The position numbers and the translations under genes were made by a program. From Clostridia bacterium (GTDB taxonomy: Bacteria; Bacillota; Clostridia; Oscillospirales; Acutalibacteraceae): a stretch of DNA of 64,000 bases. Below, in pieces: positions 1 through 7,961 of this stretch. Position 1 is the stretch's first letter, and the number at the start of each line of letters is the position of its first letter. Below the pieces are notes generated by a model. That model was not told where the DNA came from. It worked only from the letters and a program-made list of their open reading frames with translations, and searched no databases. Location of the stretch: positions 62,001 to 126,000 of the forward strand of contig JAFSFB010000005.1 of NCBI GenBank assembly GCA_017435385.1, given 5' to 3'.

Positions 1-813
1 GACCGAATCGAAAAATGAGTTGAGAAGGCTCTGAGCGAAGCCTGCGTCTGCGTTGGTGAAGTTTCTTTCAAAAATCATGAACAGAGCGGCACCGCCGAAG
101 GTGAGAATGGCGGAAACCGTCAGAACAAGCTTCGTGTGAAGAGAATACTTTTTGAACCTGAGTTTGTTTTTGTGAATATCGTCCCAGACGAAAAATCCGA
201 TACCGCCGATCGTTATGAGTGCCATTAAGGTTATCATGACAACGGCATCGTCAGCATGGTTGACAAGGGATGAATACGGCTCATAGACACCCATCAGATC
301 GAAGCCTGCGTTGCAGAAAGCGGAAATTGCATGGAAAAGGGAATATCGGATTCCTTTTGCAATTCCGAATTCGGGAATAAATCTTGTTGCGAGCAGAAGC
401 GCTCCGACTCCCTCAAAAATCGCAGTGCCGATAACGATCGTTTTCGTAAGACTGAGGATGCTGCCGATATTATCGTTGTTGATGCTTTCGACCATCGTCA
501 TTCGTTCCCTGAGACCGATGTGGCGCTTGAGCAGAATGGAAAACATCGTCGATATCGTCATAAATCCCAGACCGCCGACCTGAATCAGACAGATGATGAC
601 CGTCTGCCCGAAAAGGCTCCATGATGTTGCTGTGTCGAGAACGACGAGACCCGTTACGCAGGAAGCCGAGGTTGCGGTGAAAAGGGCGTTGAAGAATCCG
701 ACGCTGTGACCGCTGCTTGAAGCAAACGGCAAGGTCAGAAGTAATGCTCCGACAAGAATGAAGAGCATGTAACCGAATGCTATTATTCTTATGCTTGAAA
801 ATTTCTTTTTCAT
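1..813 (-). CDS. TrkH/KtrB-family potassium uptake channel subunit (partial, N-terminal 271 residues)
   Basis: The reading frame is open from an ATG at 813 to the window edge, so the C-terminus is missing. The translation begins MKKKFSSIRIIAFGYMLFI and has several hydrophobic segments. It contains the pore-loop pattern of this family (TATSASCVTGLVVLD near residues 47-61, and HAISAFCNAGFDLM further on). These proteins form the K+-translocating membrane subunit that works with a cytoplasmic RCK protein (TrkA/KtrA). That partner is not visible here and may lie outside the window. KtrB rather than TrkH is possible; the family call is firm, the subtype is not. Confidence 0.9.
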   Translation of the reverse strand, partial: MKKKFSSIRIIAFGYMLFILVGALLLTLPFASSSGHSVGFFNALFTATSASCVTGLVVLDTATSWSLFGQTVIICLIQVGGLGFMTISTMFSILLKRHIGLRERMTMVESINNDNIGSILSLTKTIVIGTAIFEGVGALLLATRFIPEFGIAKGIRYSLFHAISAFCNAGFDLMGVYEPYSSLVNHADDAVVMITLMALITIGGIGFFVWDDIHKNKLRFKKYSLHTKLVLTVSAILTFGGAALFMIFERNFTNADAGFAQSLLNSFFDSV

Positions 814-873
814 TTCAGATATCTCCAAAAAACGGTTTATAAAATAATATCACAAATCAACGGAGTTTTCAAC

Positions 874-911
874 AGAAAAAAAGGAACGCACCGTCCGAAA
901 GACAGTGCGTT
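874..911 (-). terminator. Rho-independent terminator of the M23 peptidase gene
   Basis: An inverted repeat at 885-911 (arms AACGCAC / GTGCGTT, with an inner GTC/GAC pairing) is followed on the minus strand by a run of T at 882-874. It lies just past the M23 stop codon and before the K+ transporter start. Confidence 0.8.
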
Positions 912-920
912 GATTGCATT

Positions 921-1652
921 TTAAACCGTGGGCTCGCTGACATAGTCCATGGGATCGACTCTGCGGCATGAACCGTCATCTGTTATTCTGACCTCAAAAT
1001 GAAGATGAGGAGCGGTTGTGTTGCCTGTGTCGCCGATCTCGCCGATGGTCTGACCGAGGCTGACCGTGTCACCTTCCGAAACATAGATCGTTCTGGCGTG
1101 AGCATAAAGCGTCTGAGTTCCGTCGCCGTGGTCGATCAGACAGTAGTTTCCGAAGCCCGTGTTCCACTTGTTGTCGTTGCATACATTGACAACCACGCCC
1201 GACTGAGCGGCACGGAAGGGCTTGCCGTATGAAAGGCTGTCACCGTTTTCGTCACGGTTTCTGCCGTCAAGACCTGTTACAAAAATGTCGATTCCGTGGT
1301 GCACCCCGCCGTTTGAATAGTAGGGGAAGCCCGAAACAACCTCTGATTTGTGCCCGACGGGCCAGAGCATTTCGTCGTCGGTAATGATGATCTTTCTGAC
1401 GGCTTCTTCGTTCATGAACTTTTCTGCCGAATCTCTGAAAGACGAAACAAGCTCTTCGTAGGAAGCTATCGTTTCCTCGTCAACCATATATCCTTCCGAA
1501 ACAAAACCGAAAACGGATTCAAGGCTGATTGCTTCGAGGGCGGAATTGACTTCATTTTTTATGTTTTCACTGCTGAACCACGGAGCAACCTCCGAGATTG
1601 AAACGATGAGAAAAGACATCACCGTCGCTATAATTTTTATTCCTGCTGCCAT
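921..1652 (-). CDS. Exported M23 (LytM-type) metallopeptidase
   Basis: This 243-aa protein has an N-terminal hydrophobic anchor or signal (residues 4-20) and a C-terminal M23 domain. The zinc-binding pattern is visible: H118 and D122 (HHGID), H216 and H218 (HLHFEV), plus H185 in the YAHA segment. M23 enzymes cut peptide cross-links in peptidoglycan, or act as catalytic partners in envelope remodelling. The residue 25-95 stretch is a helical spacer without a recognised fold. The ATG at 1652 has an AAGGAG Shine-Dalgarno site. It is monocistronic, with its own terminator at 911-874. Confidence 0.9.
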   Translation of the reverse strand: MAAGIKIIATVMSFLIVSISEVAPWFSSENIKNEVNSALEAISLESVFGFVSEGYMVDEETIASYEELVSSFRDSAEKFMNEEAVRKIIITDDEMLWPVGHKSEVVSGFPYYSNGGVHHGIDIFVTGLDGRNRDENGDSLSYGKPFRAAQSGVVVNVCNDNKWNTGFGNYCLIDHGDGTQTLYAHARTIYVSEGDTVSLGQTIGEIGDTGNTTAPHLHFEVRITDDGSCRRVDPMDYVSEPTV

Positions 1653-1853
1653 TCTGAAAAAATCTCCTTATCAACCAAACTACCTGATATTCAATAGACC
1701 TCATGCACGGGTTTTTGCAAAACCCAAGGAAGCATTATATCAGAAATCGAGTCTGATTTCAAGAATAAATTTTCCAAAATAGCAAAACGGAGCCTGTGTT
1801 ATTTGTAGAAATCCACCAACAAATATTAACAAAAGATTAACAAATAAACAAAA

Positions 1854-2699
1854 TCAAGACTTTTTGTGCGATTTTATCGTTTCAAGAATACTGTAAGGTA
1901 TTCTGAGATTGCCCAAACCTGTGCCGATTGCTATATGCGGCTTCATTTTGGCGTGAAAATCGGTGCCGCCCGAAATGATGAGCCCGAGCTCTTTTGCGAG
2001 CGACTGATATTTTTCCTGCATCTCGGGGGTGTATTCGGTATAATAGCCCTCGATGCCGTCAAGACCGCAGGCTTTGAGTCTGATGAGAAACTCACGAAGC
2101 TCCGTATCGCTCTTTTTTGTCAGATGAAGATGTGCAACGCATGCAACGCCGCCGCATTCTTTTATGAGTCTGACAGCCTCTTCGTCGGTCATGCTCTGCT
2201 TGCCGCAGTAAGCATATTTTCCGTTTTCGAGGTAGAGCCTGAAGCCCTCGCTGACGCTTTCGGTGTAGCCTTTGTCCGCAAGAAGCTTTGCAAAATGAGC
2301 TCTGCCGATAAAGCCGTTTGGAGCGATGGCGTTTGCCTCCTCGAGAGTAACATCGAAGCCGAGCTCGTTGAGCTTGCGGCAGGTTTCACGGTTACGGTAT
2401 CTGCGTGTTTCGATGATGCTTTCAAGAGCCTCGGAAAGTCTCGGGCTGTCGATATCGATATAATAGCCGAGAATATGCGTTTCGGTTTCGGACTGAACGG
2501 AAAACTCAATCGCAGGAACAACCTCAACGCCGATTTTTTCGCCTTCCGCCATTGCTTCTCTGACGCCGTCGACCGTGTCATGATCGGAGAGTGCGATAGC
2601 GGCAAGACCTGCCTTTTTCGCTTCTCTTACAACCTCGGCAGGAGTCATCGAGCCGTCAGACATCAGGGAATGCGTGTGCAGGTCAATATATTTTTCCAT
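1854..2699 (-). CDS. PHP-domain phosphoesterase (RNase AM / nucleoside 3',5'-bisphosphate phosphatase type)
   Basis: The 281-aa product has the PHP metal-binding motifs in order: DLHTHS near residues 5-10, SDHD near 40, GRAHFA near 145, AHLHL near 195 and GGTDFHA near the end. PHP proteins of this size (YciV/TrpH-like) hydrolyse phosphate from nucleotides or short RNAs. The ATG at 2699 is preferred over the GTG at 2708, because the upstream GGGAAAG sits at proper distance only from the ATG. A second, more distant PHP protein lies at 19.9-20.9 kb. The exact substrate cannot be told from sequence. Confidence 0.88.
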   Translation of the reverse strand: MEKYIDLHTHSLMSDGSMTPAEVVREAKKAGLAAIALSDHDTVDGVREAMAEGEKIGVEVVPAIEFSVQSETETHILGYYIDIDSPRLSEALESIIETRRYRNRETCRKLNELGFDVTLEEANAIAPNGFIGRAHFAKLLADKGYTESVSEGFRLYLENGKYAYCGKQSMTDEEAVRLIKECGGVACVAHLHLTKKSDTELREFLIRLKACGLDGIEGYYTEYTPEMQEKYQSLAKELGLIISGGTDFHAKMKPHIAIGTGLGNLRIPYSILETIKSHKKS

Positions 2700-2759
2700 A
2701 GAAATCACTTTCCCGAAATATATTTTTTATCATTATACTTTATGGATAAATATTTATCA

Positions 2760-2790
2760 ACAAAAAACGGATACAAATTAATGTATCCGT
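2760..2790 (-). terminator. Terminator after the E2-like acyltransferase gene
   Basis: Arms ACGGATAC / GTATCCGT at 2767-2790 form a hairpin, followed on the minus strand by TTTTTTGTT. It lies 9 bp past the stop of the acyltransferase gene and before the PHP gene, so the two genes are probably separate transcripts. Confidence 0.8.
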
Positions 2791-2798
2791 CGTTTGAT

Positions 2799-3737
2799 TT
2801 ACCATTCATGAATGCATTCGGGGTTTGCGAAGATCTCATCAAGCTTTTTGATGAAGGGAATAACATCGTTGAAGCCGCCGAGTCTGTGGTCAAACATGAT
2901 GTTGATGGGCAGGATCTTTTTCGTTGCGATGTCAACAACGCCGTCTTCGTTTTTGAAGGCATAGTCTCTGTCCTGAACGGCACCCATAGCCATGATGAAG
3001 ACCTGAGGATAGAGAATGGGTGCATATGTTACATTGCCGCTGAGTCCTTTGTAAAGCGAACCGAGGTTGGTAAGGCAGACGGAGCCTTCGTTCATGTCGT
3101 CAACCTGAAGAGAGGTTTCGTCATGGGGAACATGCTTGAGAAGCCCCTTGACCTCTGCTACCTTATATTTGCCGACATAGCCCGTTGCGATCTGAGCGGC
3201 GGTCGAAGCAAGCTTGCCCTTGAGAACGAAGCCGATAAGACGCTGAAGAACGATATCGAAAAGAAGGCGGTCAACATCGGTCGTTTTGAGAGTTTTTGTA
3301 AGTCTTTCAAATTCCTCGGCGGTCTCTTTGAGATTTCTTTCTTCGAGATTTCTGATCTTGACGGGGAAGGTTTCGCCGTCGATAAGCATGGGAACGGCAA
3401 CATCGATATGCTTTTTGATGATGAGTCTGCCTGCCGAGGACTTGAATTTATAGTCCATGTGAGCGTTGAGCCTGGGTGCGGCTTTAAGACCTTCGGTAAG
3501 AACTCTGAGCATGATAGTGTTGAAGGTGAGCTTATAGTCGCAGTTTGCCTTGAGCTTTGTAAATTCTTCCCAGAATTTTGTTATGTCAGCCTCGTAGTTA
3601 TATCCGCCTGCGGGTATGTTTCTCTGAGCGTTTGAAAGTACGTTGCCCGAAACTCTTTTCTTTATGTTATAGTATTCGATTTTATCACCCGGCTCGGGGT
3701 TATTGAGTGCCTTTGTGATATATTCCTTGAATCCCAT
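2799..3737 (-). CDS. Stand-alone 2-oxoacid dehydrogenase acyltransferase (E2) catalytic-domain protein
   Basis: The 312-aa protein corresponds to the E2/chloramphenicol-acetyltransferase catalytic fold only, with no lipoyl domain or E3-binding domain. Visible family features are VPMLIDGE in the middle and the C-terminal FDHRLGGFND, which holds the catalytic His of the DHRxxDG motif. The conserved Asp-Gly of that motif is replaced (DHRLGGF), so normal acyl transfer from lipoamide is uncertain. No E1 or E3 gene is nearby, so it is not in a classical dehydrogenase operon. The start at 3737 has GAGAGGAAG upstream. The family is firm; the reaction is unknown. Confidence 0.82.
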   Translation of the reverse strand: MGFKEYITKALNNPEPGDKIEYYNIKKRVSGNVLSNAQRNIPAGGYNYEADITKFWEEFTKLKANCDYKLTFNTIMLRVLTEGLKAAPRLNAHMDYKFKSSAGRLIIKKHIDVAVPMLIDGETFPVKIRNLEERNLKETAEEFERLTKTLKTTDVDRLLFDIVLQRLIGFVLKGKLASTAAQIATGYVGKYKVAEVKGLLKHVPHDETSLQVDDMNEGSVCLTNLGSLYKGLSGNVTYAPILYPQVFIMAMGAVQDRDYAFKNEDGVVDIATKKILPINIMFDHRLGGFNDVIPFIKKLDEIFANPECIHEW

Positions 3738-3898
3738 GAACAGCTTCCTCTCTGTTTTATTTATCCCGATAATTTTATCAAAAAATATATAGATATGTCA
3801 AATTATTTTTTTATTAAGATAAACAATCGGAATTATGCTGTACTTTGAGCCGAACAGGTGATATAATCTCATTGTAAAAAACAAACGGGGGTTTCAGC

Positions 3899-4396
3899 AT
3901 GAAAAATATCGTTCTTATCGGAATGCCGGGTGCAGGGAAAAGCACGATAGGGGTTCTGCTTGCGAAATCGATGCTCATGGATTTCGTTGATACGGACCTT
4001 CTGATCCAGAAGAAGTTTTCCGACAGTCTTTGCGGAATAATTGCGGAGAGGGGAGTTGAAGAATTCCTCGGCATCGAAAACGATGTCATCTGTGAAAATG
4101 ATTTTCAGAATTGCGTTGTTGCAACGGGCGGAAGTGCGGTTTACGGCAGGGAAGCCATGGAGAAGCTGCGTGCAAACGGAACGGCGGTCTATCTGAAGCT
4201 TTCTCCCGAAGAGCTTGAAAGAAGGATCGATAACATTCACACCCGTGGAATCGCTATGAATGAGGGGACAACGATAGCCGCTCTTTATGCCGAGCGATCG
4301 CCGCTCTACGAAAAATATGCGGATATAACGGTCGACTGCGAAGGAATGACGGCGGAACAATGCGTTGATGTTATCGCAAAGAAGGTGAGGGCATGA
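3899..4396 (+). CDS. Shikimate-kinase-like P-loop kinase
   Basis: The 165-aa size fits shikimate kinase. The Walker A motif GMPGAGKST is at residues 7-15, DTD near 32-34, ATGGSAVY near 77-84, and RSPLYEKYAD near the end, all as in AroK. Two departures are visible: the substrate-binding Arg of the usual G-E-x-x-F-R motif is Leu (GVEEFLGIE), and the GGG loop reads GGS. It may therefore phosphorylate another small alcohol. Its stop overlaps the next gene's ATG (ATGA at 4393), so it is translationally coupled to a HAD phosphatase. A run of G's before the ATG at 3899 serves as ribosome binding site. Confidence 0.8.
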   Translation: MKNIVLIGMPGAGKSTIGVLLAKSMLMDFVDTDLLIQKKFSDSLCGIIAERGVEEFLGIENDVICENDFQNCVVATGGSAVYGREAMEKLRANGTAVYLKLSPEELERRIDNIHTRGIAMNEGTTIAALYAERSPLYEKYADITVDCEGMTAEQCVDVIAKKVRA

Positions 4397-5136
4397 GGAT
4401 AATCGGCAGCGATTATGACGGAACTCTCAACCATAACGGAATCGGTGAAGCCAAAATAGCGGCAATCGAAAAATGGCGCAAAGCAGGAAATGTTTTCGCC
4501 GTCGTCAGCGGCAGAAGCGTCGGAGATATGATGAGGTTCTATGAAGAAAAGAAATTCGGATGCGATTATTTCATCGCCAATAACGGTGCGGTCATCATGA
4601 AAACTGACGGCACGGTTATCGCCGATAACAGATGTGACGGCGATATCGCAGCTCCGCTGCTTGAGCTGATGTTTGAAAGCGGCTGCTCCTGCGGCTTTGT
4701 CATAATGGAGTTTCCCTGCAGCGTTTATGCTTCGGAGTGCGAAGAAATGGAGGAGGGCGGATATCTTTTCAAAGATATGCCCGAAATCCCTTATTTCAAT
4801 CAGATAAGCACAATTCTTTCCGATTTTGAAGCCGCCGAAAGGGTGACGGCATGCATCAGAGAGCACTTCGGAGATAAGCTCAACCCTCTTCAGAACGGAG
4901 TCTGCATCGACATCGTCAGAAAGGATGTCAACAAGGCGAACGGGCTTTATCTTCTCGCAAAGCATCTCGGCGTCGGAAGGGATGACATCATCGCCGTCGG
5001 CGACAACATAAACGACAGAGATATGATAGCAGAGTTCAGGTCGTATGCCATGGCAAACGGCGTTGATTCGATCAAAGCTCTCGCCGATTATGTGACAGAG
5101 GGAATAACGGAGCTTATCGGAAAAGAGCTTGGATAA
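4393..5136 (+). CDS. HAD-superfamily (IIB, Cof-like) sugar-phosphate phosphatase
   Basis: The 247-aa protein begins with the HAD motif I DYDGTLNHNG, has motif II SGRS, and ends with motif IV GDNINDRDMI. These are the catalytic Asp nucleophile and the Mg2+-binding acids. Type IIB HADs dephosphorylate sugar phosphates, riboflavin precursors or similar compounds. It overlaps the upstream kinase-like gene by 4 bases. A kinase and a phosphatase in one operon suggests a shared metabolite, but that is inference. Confidence 0.88.
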   Translation: MRIIGSDYDGTLNHNGIGEAKIAAIEKWRKAGNVFAVVSGRSVGDMMRFYEEKKFGCDYFIANNGAVIMKTDGTVIADNRCDGDIAAPLLELMFESGCSCGFVIMEFPCSVYASECEEMEEGGYLFKDMPEIPYFNQISTILSDFEAAERVTACIREHFGDKLNPLQNGVCIDIVRKDVNKANGLYLLAKHLGVGRDDIIAVGDNINDRDMIAEFRSYAMANGVDSIKALADYVTEGITELIGKELG

Positions 5137-5198
5137 GGCTGATGAAACAAAAAGCCTTCGTGCACCTAATGTTTTCTCGGAATGCAAACCCGACTTGC

Positions 5199-5227
5199 TT
5201 GTTTTTGTTATGCAAATGTGGTATAAT
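5199..5227 (+). promoter_or_regulatory. Sigma-A type promoter for the 5279 gene
   Basis: TTGTTT (5199-5204), a 17-bp spacer and TATAAT (5222-5227) preceded by TGG, i.e. an extended -10. It lies about 50 bp upstream of the 5279 start codon. Confidence 0.7.
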
Positions 5228-5278
5228 TATAACAATGTAAAGTCAGTTTTACATAAATAAAACAAAGGGGAATAAAAC

Positions 5279-5974
5279 ATGGGAACATCGATATTATTGG
5301 TTTTTCTTGCACCTGTTATGGCGGCTTATTTTCTGCTTGGCGGTGCTTTTGAGGCGGTTTTCGGTTCGCCGACCGAAAAGGTTGTTTTGCCTTATGATGA
5401 AGCTAAAGGCATAGTTTGGGAATATGATGATATTGACGACGCCTATATCAACCTCAAGGAGGTAAAAATCAGGGGCGATGAGCAGATTTTTGTTTTTGAA
5501 AACAGCGAGGACTCAATTACGGAGCTGTTAAATATTTTTGTGAACAGTGTTTTGAGTACGGGATATGAAGGCAATGTTATGGACCTTGTGTTTACCGATG
5601 AAAACGGCAACACAAAAACCTTTTATGCTGTAGATGGCGGAATGATGTCTGCACCCGATATATTTTCTGCGGAGGAATGCCTTGTTACGCAGTACACCGT
5701 TACGGCAGAAAACCCGACGGAATCCGGAAGCTGGGGAACAATCTCGGGTAATGAATATGTTCTGATGCAAAAAGCGGATGTTTCGCCGAGAGCAACTTTT
5801 ACTGTTGTAAAAATGCCGGTTTATTCTGCAAAGAATTTTTCGGTTGACTTCTCTTACTCGACCGGTATAGTCGCTCTTGAAAAAATATCAACCGTTTTCA
5901 GCACCGCCGAGTCCGATGGGATTATCGTAACAAACGAACGCCGAGAACTTTATTACACAAGCGGACTTGTTTAA
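5279..5974 (+). CDS. Membrane-anchored or exported protein of unknown function
   Basis: The 231-aa protein starts with a hydrophobic segment (residues 3-27), then an acidic, beta-rich extracytoplasmic part with no motif I recognise. The start at 5279 has an AAAGGGG ribosome site, and a good promoter lies upstream. It is followed 46 bp later by another small exported protein (6021). The family is unknown. Confidence 0.6.
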   Translation: MGTSILLVFLAPVMAAYFLLGGAFEAVFGSPTEKVVLPYDEAKGIVWEYDDIDDAYINLKEVKIRGDEQIFVFENSEDSITELLNIFVNSVLSTGYEGNVMDLVFTDENGNTKTFYAVDGGMMSAPDIFSAEECLVTQYTVTAENPTESGSWGTISGNEYVLMQKADVSPRATFTVVKMPVYSAKNFSVDFSYSTGIVALEKISTVFSTAESDGIIVTNERRELYYTSGLV

Positions 5975-6020
5975 TAAGCTTTCGATACGGATAATTATTA
6001 ATTTTTAGGAGGCAAACAAT

Positions 6021-6542
6021 ATGTTAGCAAGAATCATTTCTTTCATTATGTCGATTATTATGTCATTCTTTCCGTTTTTCGGAGATAAAAAGACTGTCAG
6101 CAATGAAGAAGTTGCCGAAGCGGTGATTTATGCAGTTGAAAACAAAGATGCATCTGCAATGGAAGCTGTTATGTGTAAAAACATCAAAGACAATTTCGAT
6201 GATCTAACTGGAGAAATAAACAAAATGCTTTCTTATATTGAAGGTGATATTGAAAGTGTTACTTGGCAAAGGTTAGGTGCATATTCTCAAAGTGATGGTG
6301 AAGGCAAATCAATAAGTCAAAATAACCAAAACTATGATATTTTTACATCAAGCGGTGCTTATGGAATTTCCGTTGTTATTGAAACACACAATTCATTTTC
6401 ATCTGATGAATTGGGAATACGTGCAATAACTTTATATTCCAAAATAAAGAATACCAACTCACAAGATCCAAGAGAATATGTGTATAGTGAAACTTTAATT
6501 AGAATTGCTGCAACCGAAGGTGTTAAAGATTGGCATGATTAA
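6021..6542 (+). CDS. Small exported protein resembling the DUF5104 family
   Basis: The 173-aa protein has an N-terminal hydrophobic anchor (residues 1-20). It then has a helical stretch followed by a region (GDIESVTWQRLGAYSQSDGE) of the type I associate with DUF5104 lipoproteins of gut Clostridia. It has no lipobox. An AGGAGG site precedes the ATG at 6021. Base use from about 6100 on is more AT-rich than in its neighbours. The DUF assignment is from memory. Confidence 0.55.
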   Translation: MLARIISFIMSIIMSFFPFFGDKKTVSNEEVAEAVIYAVENKDASAMEAVMCKNIKDNFDDLTGEINKMLSYIEGDIESVTWQRLGAYSQSDGEGKSISQNNQNYDIFTSSGAYGISVVIETHNSFSSDELGIRAITLYSKIKNTNSQDPREYVYSETLIRIAATEGVKDWHD

Positions 6543-6568
6543 TGCAATATAATATCTTTTAATCTAAC

Positions 6569-6600
6569 AGCTCCCTGCTGCTTCTTAATAGCAGGGAGCT
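6569..6600. repeat. Perfect 11-bp inverted repeat after the 6021 gene
   Basis: AGCTCCCTGCT (6569-6579) pairs perfectly with AGCAGGGAGCT (6590-6600) around a 10-base loop. It starts 27 bp past the stop codon. No T-run follows on either strand, so it is more likely an RNA 3'-end hairpin than a complete intrinsic terminator. Confidence 0.6.
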
Positions 6601-6633
6601 TAATGAAACCAAGAATATAAGGGATGAATATAA

Positions 6634-6888
6634 TTGATAATAATTAAATCAGTTTTAGTATGTATTGCTATTTTGTTTACATTGTCCTCCTGTGCTGTAA
6701 AACAAAACGATTCGTCCGATTCAAACATCAATATAACAGCAACAGCCTCCTGCAAACGCAGAAGGCTGATTTTTTTATTTCGGTATTTCCTGGGCACCGT
6801 AGGCTTCAACGAGGGCGTGATATTCATCCTCGGAGATCGCAACGACCGAGCCGTGACGGGGTCTGAGGTGATTGAGCGAATATGTTGA
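6634..6888 (+). pseudogene. Lipoprotein N-terminal remnant
   Basis: A TTG start at 6634, with GGGATG upstream, opens a frame that begins like a real lipoprotein: MIIIKSVLVCIAILF then the lipobox LSSCA. After about 36 codons it runs straight into the terminator at 6744-6777 and then reads antisense to the GH43 gene. Only the signal part is credible; the mature protein seems to have been lost by deletion. Confidence 0.4.
6744..6777 (+). terminator. Intrinsic terminator, plus strand
   Basis: AGCCTCCTGC / GCAGAAGGCT (one mismatch) with loop aaac at 6744-6767, followed by seven T's. It closes the 6021/6634 transcription unit and abuts the 3' end of the GH43 gene. Confidence 0.75.
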
Positions 6889-7824
6889 ACGCTGAACCTG
6901 CCTGAAGGATTCGAAATCTCTCGTCATCTGAGCGAAGAAGGTTCCGTTTCCGTATTCGTCCATTATCATCATAAAGGCATCCGTGCCCGTTATGCGGTAC
7001 ATCGAGCTGCCCTCGACTCCGAACCAGTTGAGAGAGCATATCGTGTAATCGGTGTTATAAGGTCCCGTGAGATTCTTTGACCTGACATAAGCGATCTTCT
7101 GGGTGAGGTCCTCTTTGAAATAGAGGTAGTAGTAACCGTCTTTTTCGTTATAGACAATATCGCCGTCGATGCATTGAATGTTTCTCGTTTCTCCCGTTTC
7201 GGGATCGACCTCGTTCCATCTGCCGTATAAAACCTCGGGCTCGGTTTCAAAGGTCTTGAAATCCTTTGTGTATGCATAATAATGTCCTGCGCAGTCGTTC
7301 TCAACGGTAGAGGTTGCCCAGTAGACCATATACATTCCTTTTTCGGCATCCCATATTGCCTGAGGTGCCCACGCACGGTTGGCATGCTCAAAGCCCTCAA
7401 ACTGACGGATATCGATAACGGTTTCGTCGGTCCAGTTGACGAGGTCATATGATCTCCATGTGATGAGGGCGTGATTCGATGTCCAGCCCTCAAGAGCGTT
7501 CATATCGGTTGCGATGATGAAATAGCAGTCCCTGCCGTTTTCGTCGGGACCTTTCAGAATATAGGGGTCACGCACGCAGCCCGTGCCGAGCTTCTGGTCG
7601 ATTATCGGCTCGTTGTTGTTGAGAGCCTTGAAGTTATAGCCGTCTGTGCTGACAGCGAGATGGATCTGCTGTTCGTTGACCTCGTTGCCGACGAAATAGC
7701 AGAAAAGGTATGCCCCCGAGGTGCTGACCGCAGGGTAAGCATAATCATTGAACGCATAGTTGAAAAGATAGTAGGGGATCATCAGAATTGCCATGAGGAA
7801 CCGTTTGAACGCCATAAAAGTCAT
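6775..7824 (-). CDS. Glycoside hydrolase family 43 protein (arabinofuranosidase/xylosidase type), membrane anchored
   Basis: The 349-aa protein has an N-terminal hydrophobic anchor (about residues 8-25) and a five-bladed propeller-like GH43 domain. Visible family signatures are GCVRDPYI (RDP with catalytic base or helper Asp), RAWAPQAIWD and FGVEGSSMY, which carries the putative acid Glu. GH43 enzymes release arabinose or xylose from plant polysaccharide side chains. The start at 7824 has an AAAGGAAG site 8 bases upstream. It is convergent with the lipoprotein remnant and divergent from the phosphoesterase gene. Confidence 0.87.
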   Translation of the reverse strand: MTFMAFKRFLMAILMIPYYLFNYAFNDYAYPAVSTSGAYLFCYFVGNEVNEQQIHLAVSTDGYNFKALNNNEPIIDQKLGTGCVRDPYILKGPDENGRDCYFIIATDMNALEGWTSNHALITWRSYDLVNWTDETVIDIRQFEGFEHANRAWAPQAIWDAEKGMYMVYWATSTVENDCAGHYYAYTKDFKTFETEPEVLYGRWNEVDPETGETRNIQCIDGDIVYNEKDGYYYLYFKEDLTQKIAYVRSKNLTGPYNTDYTICSLNWFGVEGSSMYRITGTDAFMMIMDEYGNGTFFAQMTRDFESFRQVQRSTYSLNHLRPRHGSVVAISEDEYHALVEAYGAQEIPK

Positions 7825-7961
7825 ATTGCATCTTCCTTTTGGGTTGAATTTTCTTAATTATATATTATTTTACCGCAAATTGGAATACCTGCGATAATTT
7901 TTGTTGAATAAATCCTTGTTTTGTGTTATATTTTTTTCAGAATAATTACGGAGGAATCGTT

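Noticed and set aside
1866..3635. A 589-codon open frame on the plus strand
   Set aside because: It lies fully antisense to the PHP and E2-like genes, both with clear motifs and ribosome sites, and shows no recognisable domain. It is a codon-bias shadow.
6569..6600. Intrinsic terminator
   Set aside because: The stem is strong but no T-run follows on either strand, so it is listed as an inverted repeat only.
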